Assembly: GCA_017743605.1 (NCBI GenBank)
Contig: JAGHYO010000174.1
Location: 1 to 5,302 of the forward strand
Origin: Thermoflexus sp.
Lineage (GTDB): Bacteria > Chloroflexota > Anaerolineae > Thermoflexales > Thermoflexaceae
DNA: 5,302 nucleotides
Direction: 5' to 3'
The position numbers and the translations under genes were made by a program. Under the pieces are notes generated by a model. That model saw only the letters and a list, made by a program, of their open reading frames with translations. It searched no databases and had not been told where the DNA came from. Positions 1 through 5,243 of this stretch are shown here, one piece after another; position 1 is the first letter of the stretch, and every line of letters starts with the position of its first letter.

Positions 1-14
1 TGTATAAGAGACAG
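1..14 (+). other. Residual Nextera/Tn5 mosaic-end adapter (not genomic)
   Basis: The first 14 bases, TGTATAAGAGACAG, are identical to the last 14 bases of the 19-base Tn5 mosaic end used in Nextera libraries. They are A-rich, unlike the G+C-rich sequence that follows, and sit exactly at the end of the contig. They should be read as untrimmed library adapter. The leftmost codons of the neighbouring minus-strand gene that fall here are artefactual. Confidence 0.93.
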
Positions 15-644
15 GTCCCCCCGGGGGGTCCAGGTCAGGCCCTCGCCCAGGGCCACCAGCCCCGCCCCTAGCCAACCGTAGGCAATCCGGTTCCGATGAA
101 GGGGGCGGCGGATATGGACGTAGGCCCATCCCAGCCATCTCAGCCCCACGGCCGTCCCGATCCCCCATAGCCCCTCCCGGATTCCCCAGGACCACAGCGC
201 TGGATCGCCCGGGAGGCGCGCGGCATTCCACCAAGCGTAGAGGGGCCGCCCGGTCTCTGGCCGATACGGCAGGACAGCCGCCCCAAGAGCCATTCCCGCC
301 GCCAGCCCCATCAGCAGGATCGCCCACCAGGGGAGTGGGCGCTCGAGGAACCGGCTGATCCACAGGAGGGCCCCCAGAGGCAAGAGGCAGACCACCCAGC
401 CCGCGAGGTTCCAGGCGGTGAACCGGACGAGGGATGGGACCCCCTCCCAGATGGCAACCGCCCACAACCCCTGCCACAGGATCCCCAGCCCACTATAGAC
501 CCAGGCCTCCCACGGGAACCCCTCTTCCCTTCCGCGGGCCATCCAGGCCAGGAGCGCCATCTGCCAGACCGCCCACCCCAGGGCCAGGATCACTCCTATC
601 TGCACCCCACCTAGGACCGGAAAACCCGGCATCCAGTTAACCAT
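15..644 (-). CDS. Trp-rich polytopic membrane protein, N-terminal part (truncated by contig end)
   Basis: This frame is open from an ATG at 644 down to the adapter junction, giving 210 residues without a stop; the C-terminal part is missing. About six hydrophobic stretches are visible, near residues 10-35, 48-67, 75-97, 105-126, 150-177 and 187-205. About 23 of the 210 residues are Trp, which is extreme. After the fifth stretch comes a short basic segment (HIRRPLHRNR) and then another hydrophobic helix. I associate that arrangement with the N-terminal membrane modules of sensor histidine kinases or other signalling proteins in Chloroflexota, so a cytoplasmic signalling domain may lie beyond the contig end; this is inference and no kinase motif is present. 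The upstream in-frame stop is at 717-719. The ribosome binding site is weak (GGG about 8 bases before the ATG). The gene lies 67 bases after the regulator gene on the same strand and is probably co-transcribed with it. Confidence 0.72.
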
Positions 645-651
645 GTTGTTA

Positions 652-671
652 TCCCAAGCCCCTTTTTGGGA
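652..671. repeat. Small inverted repeat in the spacer before the membrane-protein gene
   Basis: TCCCAA (652-657) pairs with TTGGGA (666-671) around an 8-base loop. It lies between the stop of the regulator gene and the start of the membrane-protein gene, immediately upstream of the latter's ATG. No T-run follows on either strand, so it is not a convincing intrinsic terminator. It could be an operator half-site pair or a weak mRNA hairpin. Confidence 0.35.
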
Positions 672-685
672 AATCTTTGGGAAAT
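665..685. repeat. Tandem TTTGGGAAAT direct repeat, 11-base period
   Basis: TTTGGGAAAT occurs at 665-674 and again at 676-685, giving a period of 11 bases, about one helical turn. The first copy overlaps the right arm of the inverted repeat at 652-671, so the core TTGGGA occurs twice forward and once inverted within 35 bases. This A/T-containing patch stands out from the surrounding G+C-rich DNA. It may be a binding site for a regulator acting on the membrane-protein gene; that function is inference. Confidence 0.45.
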
Positions 686-711
686 AACCATCGAGATGGG
701 CAATGTCCTGC

Positions 712-2067
712 CTATTTCAAGATATAGTAAGTTCCCCGCTTGTCGCCGATCTTCAGCAGGATCCCCCGGCGGACTAGGTCCGCAAGGTCCAGGCGTAGGG
801 TTTCCGGGGAGACTCCCGGGCAGAGCTGCTGGTATTCCCGATTGGTGATGCGCTTATGCTCCCGAACGTACTGCAACGCCTTCAGCTGACGTTCGTTCAT
901 CGGAGGCTCCCCTGCCGGGATCGGAGGGCGCTCCTGCCGGTTATAAAGGGTGACGGTGAAAGAGTAGGGCGTCTCCTGGAACTGCGGCTGGGGATGGCCC
1001 GCCCGGACCATCTCCTCGATCATTCGATCGATCCCCAGGCCCAGCTCCTCGATGTAGCCCCAATAGAACAGGCCTGAGACGATGCGGGGGTTCCGGGAGT
1101 AATGCTCCTCCACGATGTTGTCCAGGGTGATGTGGCCCGGCAGCCCACCCGGGCTGATCACCTCCAGACGGTCGGCGAACTTACGGATCTCGACACGCCG
1201 GCCCCGCAACCGGTAATCCCGGTGGCACACCGCGTTCACAATGGCCTCCCGCACCGCAAAGGGCGGATACTCCAGCCGCTCCTCCCGTTCCAAGCCGCGC
1301 ACCACCGCCCCCAGTTGCATCTCCTCCCAGACGACCTCCCAGGCCCGCTCAACGATGCGTGCCAGGGGACCTCCGATCTCCTCTCGTCGGGCGTAGCCTG
1401 GCAGCCCACCCTCGCCCTGGAGCCCAACTCCCGGGAACTTCACGAAGACCATGCCGCTCTGGGGAAGGAACCGCTGGGGCTGCTTGCCGAACAGCAAGAT
1501 CCCGGCCACTGTGGGCCGCCCATCTGGGGTCAGCGCCCCGATCTCCACCAAGAGATCCTCCACCGTCCCGCTGATCCGCCGGCGCTGGCGGGCTTCCCGC
1601 TTGCTCACATACTCCTCGATCATCGCCTCATCCAGGTCCTCGCGCCCTGCGCCGGGAACCACTTCCGCCTCGTGATCGCCGACGGCTTTGGTGGCCGCCA
1701 GCTGCTGGATCTCCCGGCCCTCCAGAGGACGGTTCTCCGCGCCTCGGCGGATCAGCACGCGGCCATCGGCCAAGCTGTGGAGCTCGGGACTACGGAGGAC
1801 ATGAAGGATGATCACAGTTCTCCCGTCCACCTCGCCCTGCTCCCACCGCGTCTTCACTGGAGGCCGGCATTGGGAGAGGGCGCAGCGGAGGGCGTCCTCC
1901 ACCTCTTGTGGATCCACCCCCACCGCTCTTCCCTCCGGGTCCATGCCGATGAGGAGGGCTCCGCCATCGGTGTTGGCGAAGGCCACCAGTGTCTCCGCCA
2001 CAGCCTTGGGATCCGGCTCTTTCAGGAACGCCTGCAGCGCATCCGGCCTGCGCCACCCCCCTCCCAT
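712..2067 (-). CDS. AlbA_2/Schlafen-type ATP-binding transcriptional regulator (COG2865-like)
   Basis: A 451-residue soluble protein with three recognisable parts. The N-terminal AlbA_2 (Schlafen/divergent AAA) domain covers about residues 10-125 and contains the AFANTDGG...LIG signature at 29-41. The C-terminal ATPase part (HATPase_c_4-like) spans about 265-375: REAIVNAVCHRDY (273-285), a glycine loop SPGGLPG (305-311), SRNP (324-327) and GLGIDRM (343-349). A winged-helix DNA-binding domain follows at about 390-450. This order is that of the COG2865 'predicted transcriptional regulator' family, often annotated simply as ATP-binding protein. Members are thought to be DNA- or RNA-binding regulators; the ligand is unknown. 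The usual AlbA_2 N-terminal E-S-x-x-x-E-F-K segment is not visible. The start is well fixed by GGAGG 7 bases before the ATG and an in-frame TAG 18 bases upstream of the ATG. Length is normal for compact members of the family. Confidence 0.9.
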   Translation of the reverse strand: MGGGWRRPDALQAFLKEPDPKAVAETLVAFANTDGGALLIGMDPEGRAVGVDPQEVEDALRCALSQCRPPVKTRWEQGEVDGRTVIILHVLRSPELHSLADGRVLIRRGAENRPLEGREIQQLAATKAVGDHEAEVVPGAGREDLDEAMIEEYVSKREARQRRRISGTVEDLLVEIGALTPDGRPTVAGILLFGKQPQRFLPQSGMVFVKFPGVGLQGEGGLPGYARREEIGGPLARIVERAWEVVWEEMQLGAVVRGLEREERLEYPPFAVREAIVNAVCHRDYRLRGRRVEIRKFADRLEVISPGGLPGHITLDNIVEEHYSRNPRIVSGLFYWGYIEELGLGIDRMIEEMVRAGHPQPQFQETPYSFTVTLYNRQERPPIPAGEPPMNERQLKALQYVREHKRITNREYQQLCPGVSPETLRLDLADLVRRGILLKIGDKRGTYYILK

Positions 2068-2074
2068 TCCATCC

Positions 2075-2079
2075 CCTCC
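2075..2079 (-). promoter_or_regulatory. Strong Shine-Dalgarno GGAGG of the regulator gene
   Basis: The minus strand reads GGAGGGGATGGAATG. GGAGG lies 7 bases from the ATG at 2067, and an in-frame TAG (2086-2088) lies just upstream. Together these rule out a longer N-terminus and show that the missing EFK-type motif is not a mis-annotated start. Confidence 0.8.
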
Positions 2080-2104
2080 GGCCTGCTAGACCTCTGGGTT
2101 CAAT

Positions 2105-2141
2105 CCCACGGCATCGCGCGTGGGGAGGCACGACCTGCCTC
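2105..2141 (-). promoter_or_regulatory. Two abutting hairpins in the regulator gene's 5' leader
   Basis: Two inverted repeats lie side by side. GAGGCA/TGCCTC (2125-2130 with 2136-2141) has a perfect 6-bp stem and a 5-base loop. CCCACG/CGTGGG (2105-2110 with 2119-2124) has a 6-bp stem and an 8-base loop. Both fall between the predicted transcription start (about 2144) and the ribosome binding site, so they would fold at the 5' end of the mRNA. Neither is followed by a U-run, which argues against a terminator for the lipoprotein gene. A role as stabilising leader structure or as an operator for autoregulation is possible but unproven. Confidence 0.45.
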
Positions 2142-2150
2142 ACTGCCCTC

Positions 2151-2156
2151 ATTATA
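2151..2156 (-). promoter_or_regulatory. Predicted -10 element (TATAAT) for the regulator gene
   Basis: The minus strand carries a perfect TATAAT, 84 bases upstream of the regulator's ATG, in otherwise G+C-rich DNA. No good -35 hexamer is found at 16-19 bases (CCAAGG at 17), and there is no extended TG motif. It would give a leader of about 77 bases and would let this gene be transcribed independently of the lipoprotein gene upstream. Confidence 0.5.
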
Positions 2157-2221
2157 TCCGGGAAGAACGGAGCCCTTGGATCCGAGGCATTCCACCGCGG
2201 GCGAGGGAGAGCTGAATCCGG

Positions 2222-3718
2222 CTATGGTGCCGGGATGCCGTTGCGGGCGTCGTCCTTGCAGGCGCAGGCCGTTTTACGCTCCCCATCCCGCACCAGGGTT
2301 CCCTCATAAAGGGCAAAGCTGGGAAGCGCCTCCCACCCGCTCAGCCGAAATGGCTGCCCGGGGGCGATGGGCACCCACTCCCCGTTCAGGCGCCGCGCGA
2401 GATGCACATGCGCAGCGTCCGCGAACCCGCCTTCGCAGGAAGGATGACCGAGGGGATCTCCCGCTCGAACACGGGCCCCTTGAGGGACCCGGCCCTCCGT
2501 TGCGATATGGAGATACACCATCACCCAGCCGGTCTCCTCGCGGCCGTCGCCATCGGTGTCCAGGATCACCACGCCCTCCCCGGCGCGCGCCACGATGCCG
2601 TCTGCCGCCGCCCGCACCCAGTAACGGGAGGGGGCGCAGCCCGCCACATCCGGCGGCGCGAAGTCCAGCGCGCCCCAGGCTGCGCTGTTCCCCCATCCCC
2701 CGTGTGGCCCGCCCGTGAAATACCACATCTCCCCATCCGCCCACGGCAGCCGCCACGTTGGCTCTGGAGGGATAGACAGGGTAGGCTCGTCCCGGAACGG
2801 ATCCCCGAACAGGGCGCGATAGACCGCCGGGAACCCCCGGGGGCCTATTGCCTGCGCCCAATCCTCCGGAGCCCGCACGGCGGCCAGGAAGGCCTGCACC
2901 GCTACCGTCGCGGCGTTCAGTCCCTCCGCCACCCGAACCCGCCGCCCGTCGGCGAACCGGATGGTCCACATCCAGCGGCCCTTAAAACCATAGTAGCCAT
3001 CGTTCAGACGATCAGCGGCCCAGTTCAGCTGCCGGTAGAGGCCCTCCGCGCCCGGCCGCTCCCGCCCCATCGGATACAGGCGAGCCCGGTCATCCACCGG
3101 CTCCCCCCGAACCCATCCGCTCTGCATCTCCAGCAGGGCGAGCAGCACCCGCGGTCCCACGCTGTGGTTCCGCGCCACTTCCTCTACGATCTGGGCTCCA
3201 GTCAGCGTCCGCCCACCTAACGTCTCCTGATAGCGGCTGAGATACCCTCCAAATTGGCGGATGGTATCTGCAACGGAGAAGCCGAGGTACGCCGGTCCGT
3301 AGACCAGCTCGGAATCCGGGATCAGCTTCTCGGACGGGCCTTTCTCCCGGATGCCGAGGGGGATCCAGAGGGGCTGGCCCACTGCTAACCGCTGGGGCTC
3401 TACGCCGGGGTTCAACGCCTGGATCGCCTCCACGGTGGTCTGGAATTGCACAGCGATGGCGCTCAGCGTATCCCCGCGCTGCACCAGATAGAGCTCTCGA
3501 TCCGGCGACACCCCCGGACGCGGGGGATCCGGGGTGGGCGTCCGAGGGACCGGGGAAGCTATGGGTCCTGCCCGCTCCGTCCCTCGCTCCGACGGCGTGG
3601 GTTCTGGCATCGCATTCTGCCCGCGACACGCTATCAGCGCAAGCAGGGGGAGGACAAGCAACCCCCTCCAACGCCTGGGCCTCCGGGCGTCGCCGTCTCT
3701 GATCCATCGCTCTTCCAA
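2222..3718 (-). CDS. Cell-wall lipoprotein with LysM, lysozyme-like and M23 metallopeptidase domains
   Basis: A 498-residue exported protein, numbered here from the TTG at 3718. An Arg-rich n-region and short hydrophobic core end in a lipobox (L-I-A-C, Cys31), predicting lipid anchoring outside the membrane. A Pro/Arg/Thr-rich linker (about 34-72) leads to a LysM peptidoglycan-binding domain (about 76-121). A middle domain (about 132-312) contains LLALLEMQSGW, which resembles the catalytic helix of lytic transglycosylases but has Gln199 where the Glu of ESG is expected. The M23 (LytM/lysostaphin-like) endopeptidase domain spans about 325-455. Its likely ligands and catalytic residues are all visible: His339 and Asp352, His404 (YLH), and His437/His439 (HVH). 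An acidic DxDxDG loop at 387-392 may bind calcium. Four further Cys (361, 428, 485, 487) could form disulfides. The role is probably peptide cross-link hydrolysis during wall remodelling. The frame stays open to a TTG at 3802, but that start has no ribosome binding site and overlaps a predicted -35 box. Confidence 0.88.
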   Translation of the reverse strand: MEERWIRDGDARRPRRWRGLLVLPLLALIACRGQNAMPEPTPSERGTERAGPIASPVPRTPTPDPPRPGVSPDRELYLVQRGDTLSAIAVQFQTTVEAIQALNPGVEPQRLAVGQPLWIPLGIREKGPSEKLIPDSELVYGPAYLGFSVADTIRQFGGYLSRYQETLGGRTLTGAQIVEEVARNHSVGPRVLLALLEMQSGWVRGEPVDDRARLYPMGRERPGAEGLYRQLNWAADRLNDGYYGFKGRWMWTIRFADGRRVRVAEGLNAATVAVQAFLAAVRAPEDWAQAIGPRGFPAVYRALFGDPFRDEPTLSIPPEPTWRLPWADGEMWYFTGGPHGGWGNSAAWGALDFAPPDVAGCAPSRYWVRAAADGIVARAGEGVVILDTDGDGREETGWVMVYLHIATEGRVPQGARVRAGDPLGHPSCEGGFADAAHVHLARRLNGEWVPIAPGQPFRLSGWEALPSFALYEGTLVRDGERKTACACKDDARNGIPAP

Positions 3719-3723
3719 GGGAT

Positions 3724-3728
3724 CCTCC
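3724..3728 (-). promoter_or_regulatory. Shine-Dalgarno GGAGG that sets the lipoprotein start at 3718
   Basis: On the minus strand GGAGG is followed after 5 bases by an in-frame TTG (3716-3718). The longest alternative, a TTG at 3800-3802, has no comparable site and would put 28 extra polar residues before the signal peptide. An intermediate GTG at codon 25 of that longer frame has only AGGA 4 bases upstream. The 3718 start gives a 30-residue lipoprotein signal, which is more typical. Confidence 0.6.
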
Positions 3729-3773
3729 ACAAATTCCTGCGGGTGGAACGCACGAGCCGGTTCTGATGCCGTA

Positions 3774-3802
3774 GGTATACCCAGATCCTCCAGGGCGGGC
3801 AA
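3774..3802 (-). promoter_or_regulatory. Predicted sigma-70-type promoter for the lipoprotein gene
   Basis: The minus strand reads TTGCCC (3802-3797), a 17-base spacer, then TATACC (3779-3774); each hexamer matches the consensus at four of six positions. The start of transcription would fall near 3767, giving a leader of about 48 bases before the TTG at 3718. The -10 lies in the perfect palindrome GGTATACC (3774-3781). The -35 coincides with the TTG of the longest open frame, which argues that this codon is not the real start. Confidence 0.4.
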
Positions 3803-3809
3803 CCCCGGC

Positions 3810-3839
3810 TTGTCCGCGCCCCGTCTTCCCCCTTAAGAT
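3810..3839 (+). promoter_or_regulatory. Predicted sigma-70-type promoter for the P1 peptidase gene
   Basis: TTGTCC (3810-3815), an 18-base spacer and TAAGAT (3834-3839) form a modest match, four of six at each box. Transcription would start near 3846, at the small palindrome GCGTACGC (3845-3852), leaving a leader of about 26 bases. It sits back to back with the lipoprotein promoter, so the two genes would share a divergent control region. Confidence 0.35.
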
Positions 3840-3871
3840 GACAGGCGTACGCGCTCGTTCGGAGGGAAGAG

Positions 3872-4876
3872 ATGGCCCGGCGCCTGCACGGGATTACAGA
3901 TGTGCCGGGGATCCGGGTGGGCCATGCCCAGGATCTGGTGGCCATGACCGGGGTGACGGTGGTGCTCTGCGAGAGGGGCGCGGTGGCCGGGACGGATCAA
4001 CGGGGAGGGGCTCCCGGGACCCGGGAGACCGATGCCCTCCGGCCAATGCATCTGGTCCGGGAAGTGCACGCAGTGGTGCTGGCCGGCGGCAGCGCTTTCG
4101 GCCTGGATGCTGCCTCCGGGGTGATGCGTTACCTGGAGGAACGCGGCGTGGGCTTCGAAACCCCTGCTGGACGTGTTCCCATCGTCCCTGCTGCCATCCT
4201 GTATGATTTAGGCGTCGGCGATCCGCGGGTTCGCCCAGATGCCGCGATGGGTTATGCGGCCTGTCAAGCCGCCACCGAAGGCCCGGGGCCGGAGGGGAAC
4301 GTGGGGGCCGGGACCGGTGCTACCGTGGGGAAGGTCCTAGGCATGTCGTATGCGATGAAGGGAGGGATCGGGACCGCTGCGCTGGAGATCGGAGGAGGCA
4401 TCCGGATCGGCGCCCTGGTGGCGGTGAACGCCCTGGGGGATGTGGTGGATCCCTTCACCGGAAAGATCATGGCAGGCGCTCGACGGCCCGACGGCGCCGG
4501 GTTCGCCGACACCATGGCGGTCCTGGAGGCCCTGGCCGGCCAGATCCCCCTGAACTTCCGCCAGCGGGTCCCAGAGAGCACTGTCATCGGCGTTGTGGCC
4601 ACCAACGCAGCGCTGACGAAAGAGGAGGCCAACAAGGTCGCTCAGATGGCCCACAACGGCCTGGCCCGTGCCATCCGGCCGGCTCACACCATGGTGGATG
4701 GCGACACCCTCTTCGCTCTGGCCACCGGCGAGAAAGAAGCCGACGTCAGCATCGTCGGTGCCTTCGCTGCCGAGGTGGTGGCCGAGGCCATCGTCCGAGC
4801 GATCCGGGCTGCAGAAGGCGTTGCGGGGATCCCCGCGTGGCGGGATCTCACGGGGGGGACCTCTGATCCTACATAG
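3872..4876 (+). CDS. P1 family (DmpA/S58, NylC-like) self-processing aminopeptidase
   Basis: A 334-residue cytoplasmic protein of the Peptidase_S58 (P1) family, Ntn-fold hydrolases that cleave themselves into two chains to expose a Ser or Thr nucleophile. Family members act as D/L-aminopeptidases, beta-peptidyl aminopeptidases or, for NylC, nylon-oligomer hydrolase; the substrate here cannot be told. Visible hallmarks are HGITDVPGIRVGHA (6-19), VVLAGGSAFGLDAASG (68-83), GNVGAGTGATVGK (142-154), Lys163, AVNALGD with Asn186 (184-190), VIGVVATNAALTK (238-250) and DGDTLFALATG (276-286). Aligning VVATNA with DmpA's VVATDA puts the nucleophile at Thr237, predicting chains of 236 and 98 residues. 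Asp276/Asp278 lie 39 residues after Thr237, the spacing I recall for Thr267 and Asp306/Asp308 in NylC. The residue before Thr237 is Ser rather than the Gly or Asn usual there. The start is supported by GGAGG (3861-3865) 6 bases before the ATG. No terminator follows; the next reading frame begins 20 bases downstream. Confidence 0.93.
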   Translation: MARRLHGITDVPGIRVGHAQDLVAMTGVTVVLCERGAVAGTDQRGGAPGTRETDALRPMHLVREVHAVVLAGGSAFGLDAASGVMRYLEERGVGFETPAGRVPIVPAAILYDLGVGDPRVRPDAAMGYAACQAATEGPGPEGNVGAGTGATVGKVLGMSYAMKGGIGTAALEIGGGIRIGALVAVNALGDVVDPFTGKIMAGARRPDGAGFADTMAVLEALAGQIPLNFRQRVPESTVIGVVATNAALTKEEANKVAQMAHNGLARAIRPAHTMVDGDTLFALATGEKEADVSIVGAFAAEVVAEAIVRAIRAAEGVAGIPAWRDLTGGTSDPT

Positions 4877-4896
4877 CCGTGGAACCTGGAGGACCG

Positions 4897-5243
4897 GTGG
4901 CGCGTTTCTATTGAGGTGGGCTGGCGATCGCTGGCCTGCTCATCCTCGCCCTGGGGCCGGCGGCGCTCCTTAGGGGGCGCAGGGAGCGCTCACCTTCCGC
5001 CGGATCTCCGACGGGCTGTTCTGGGCCAGCCTGCTCTATATGCGGATCGCCGCCTTCCCGGCGGCGGCCGAGATGGGTGGGAACATGGCCGCGCCCTGGC
5101 AGGCCCTCCGGGAGCAACGCCCCCTTCGGGAGGTCCTCCGCGAGCAACGCGTCCGCTACGCCCCCCGGATAACAGTCTCCTGGCGCTTCGGCCTGGCCGC
5201 CCTCCTCCGCCTGGCCCTCGGGCTCAGGCTGGGATTGCTGTGA
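4897..5243 (+). pseudogene. Small membrane-protein gene broken by an in-frame TGA and a frameshift
   Basis: I do not recognise the family. A GTG at 4897, 4 bases after GGAGG (4888-4892), opens a frame that meets TGA at 4912-4914 after MARFY. The same frame then continues with a clear hydrophobic helix (AIAGLLILALGPAALL, from 4924) and a basic stretch (RGRRER, to 4989). Coding potential then moves to another frame, entered near 4974-4991. That frame runs FRRISDGLFWASLLYMRIAAF to a hydrophobic C-terminal segment (GLAALLRLALGLRLGLL) and a TGA at 5241-5243, with almost every third position G or C. One missing base in this interval, in the G5 run at 4973-4977 or as a lost C near 4989, restores a continuous product of about 115 residues. 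If the TGA is upstream of the true start, a CTG at 4921 after GAGGTGGG would give about 107. It could be a decayed gene, a sequence error near a contig end, or less likely recoding. It would follow the P1 peptidase as a second gene of an operon. Confidence 0.55.
5106..5150 (+). repeat. 30-base-period internal repeat encoding LREQR twice
   Basis: CTCCGGGAGCAACGC (5106-5120) and CTCCGCGAGCAACGC (5136-5150) match at 14 of 15 positions and are 30 bases apart, in the same frame of the broken small gene. They encode LREQR twice, ten residues apart, within a highly charged segment between the hydrophobic stretches. It probably reflects a small in-frame duplication or a charged amphipathic helix. Confidence 0.5.

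Noticed and set aside
712..2067. The AlbA_2/Schlafen-like protein as part of an anti-phage defence island.
   Set aside because: Schlafen-type domains can occur in defence systems, but the neighbours here are a wall lipoprotein, an aminopeptidase and a membrane protein, with no other defence gene in view.
2090..2110. GGGTTCAATCCC, resembling the T-arm of a tRNA.
   Set aside because: A 7-base T-loop would leave a mismatched stem at the third pair, no D-arm, anticodon arm or acceptor pairing is present on either strand, and the site lies within the regulator's leader.
2157..2221. Possible terminator after the lipoprotein gene (CGGA...TCCG followed by TTCTT on the minus strand).
   Set aside because: The stem is only four base pairs with a nine-base loop and the T-run is interrupted, so it is too weak to call.
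1102..2718. A 538-codon open frame on the plus strand antisense to the regulator and lipoprotein genes.
   Set aside because: It is rich in Pro, Arg, His and Leu, has no recognisable motif, and overlaps two genes with clear domains on the other strand. Such long antisense frames are expected in G+C-rich coding DNA.
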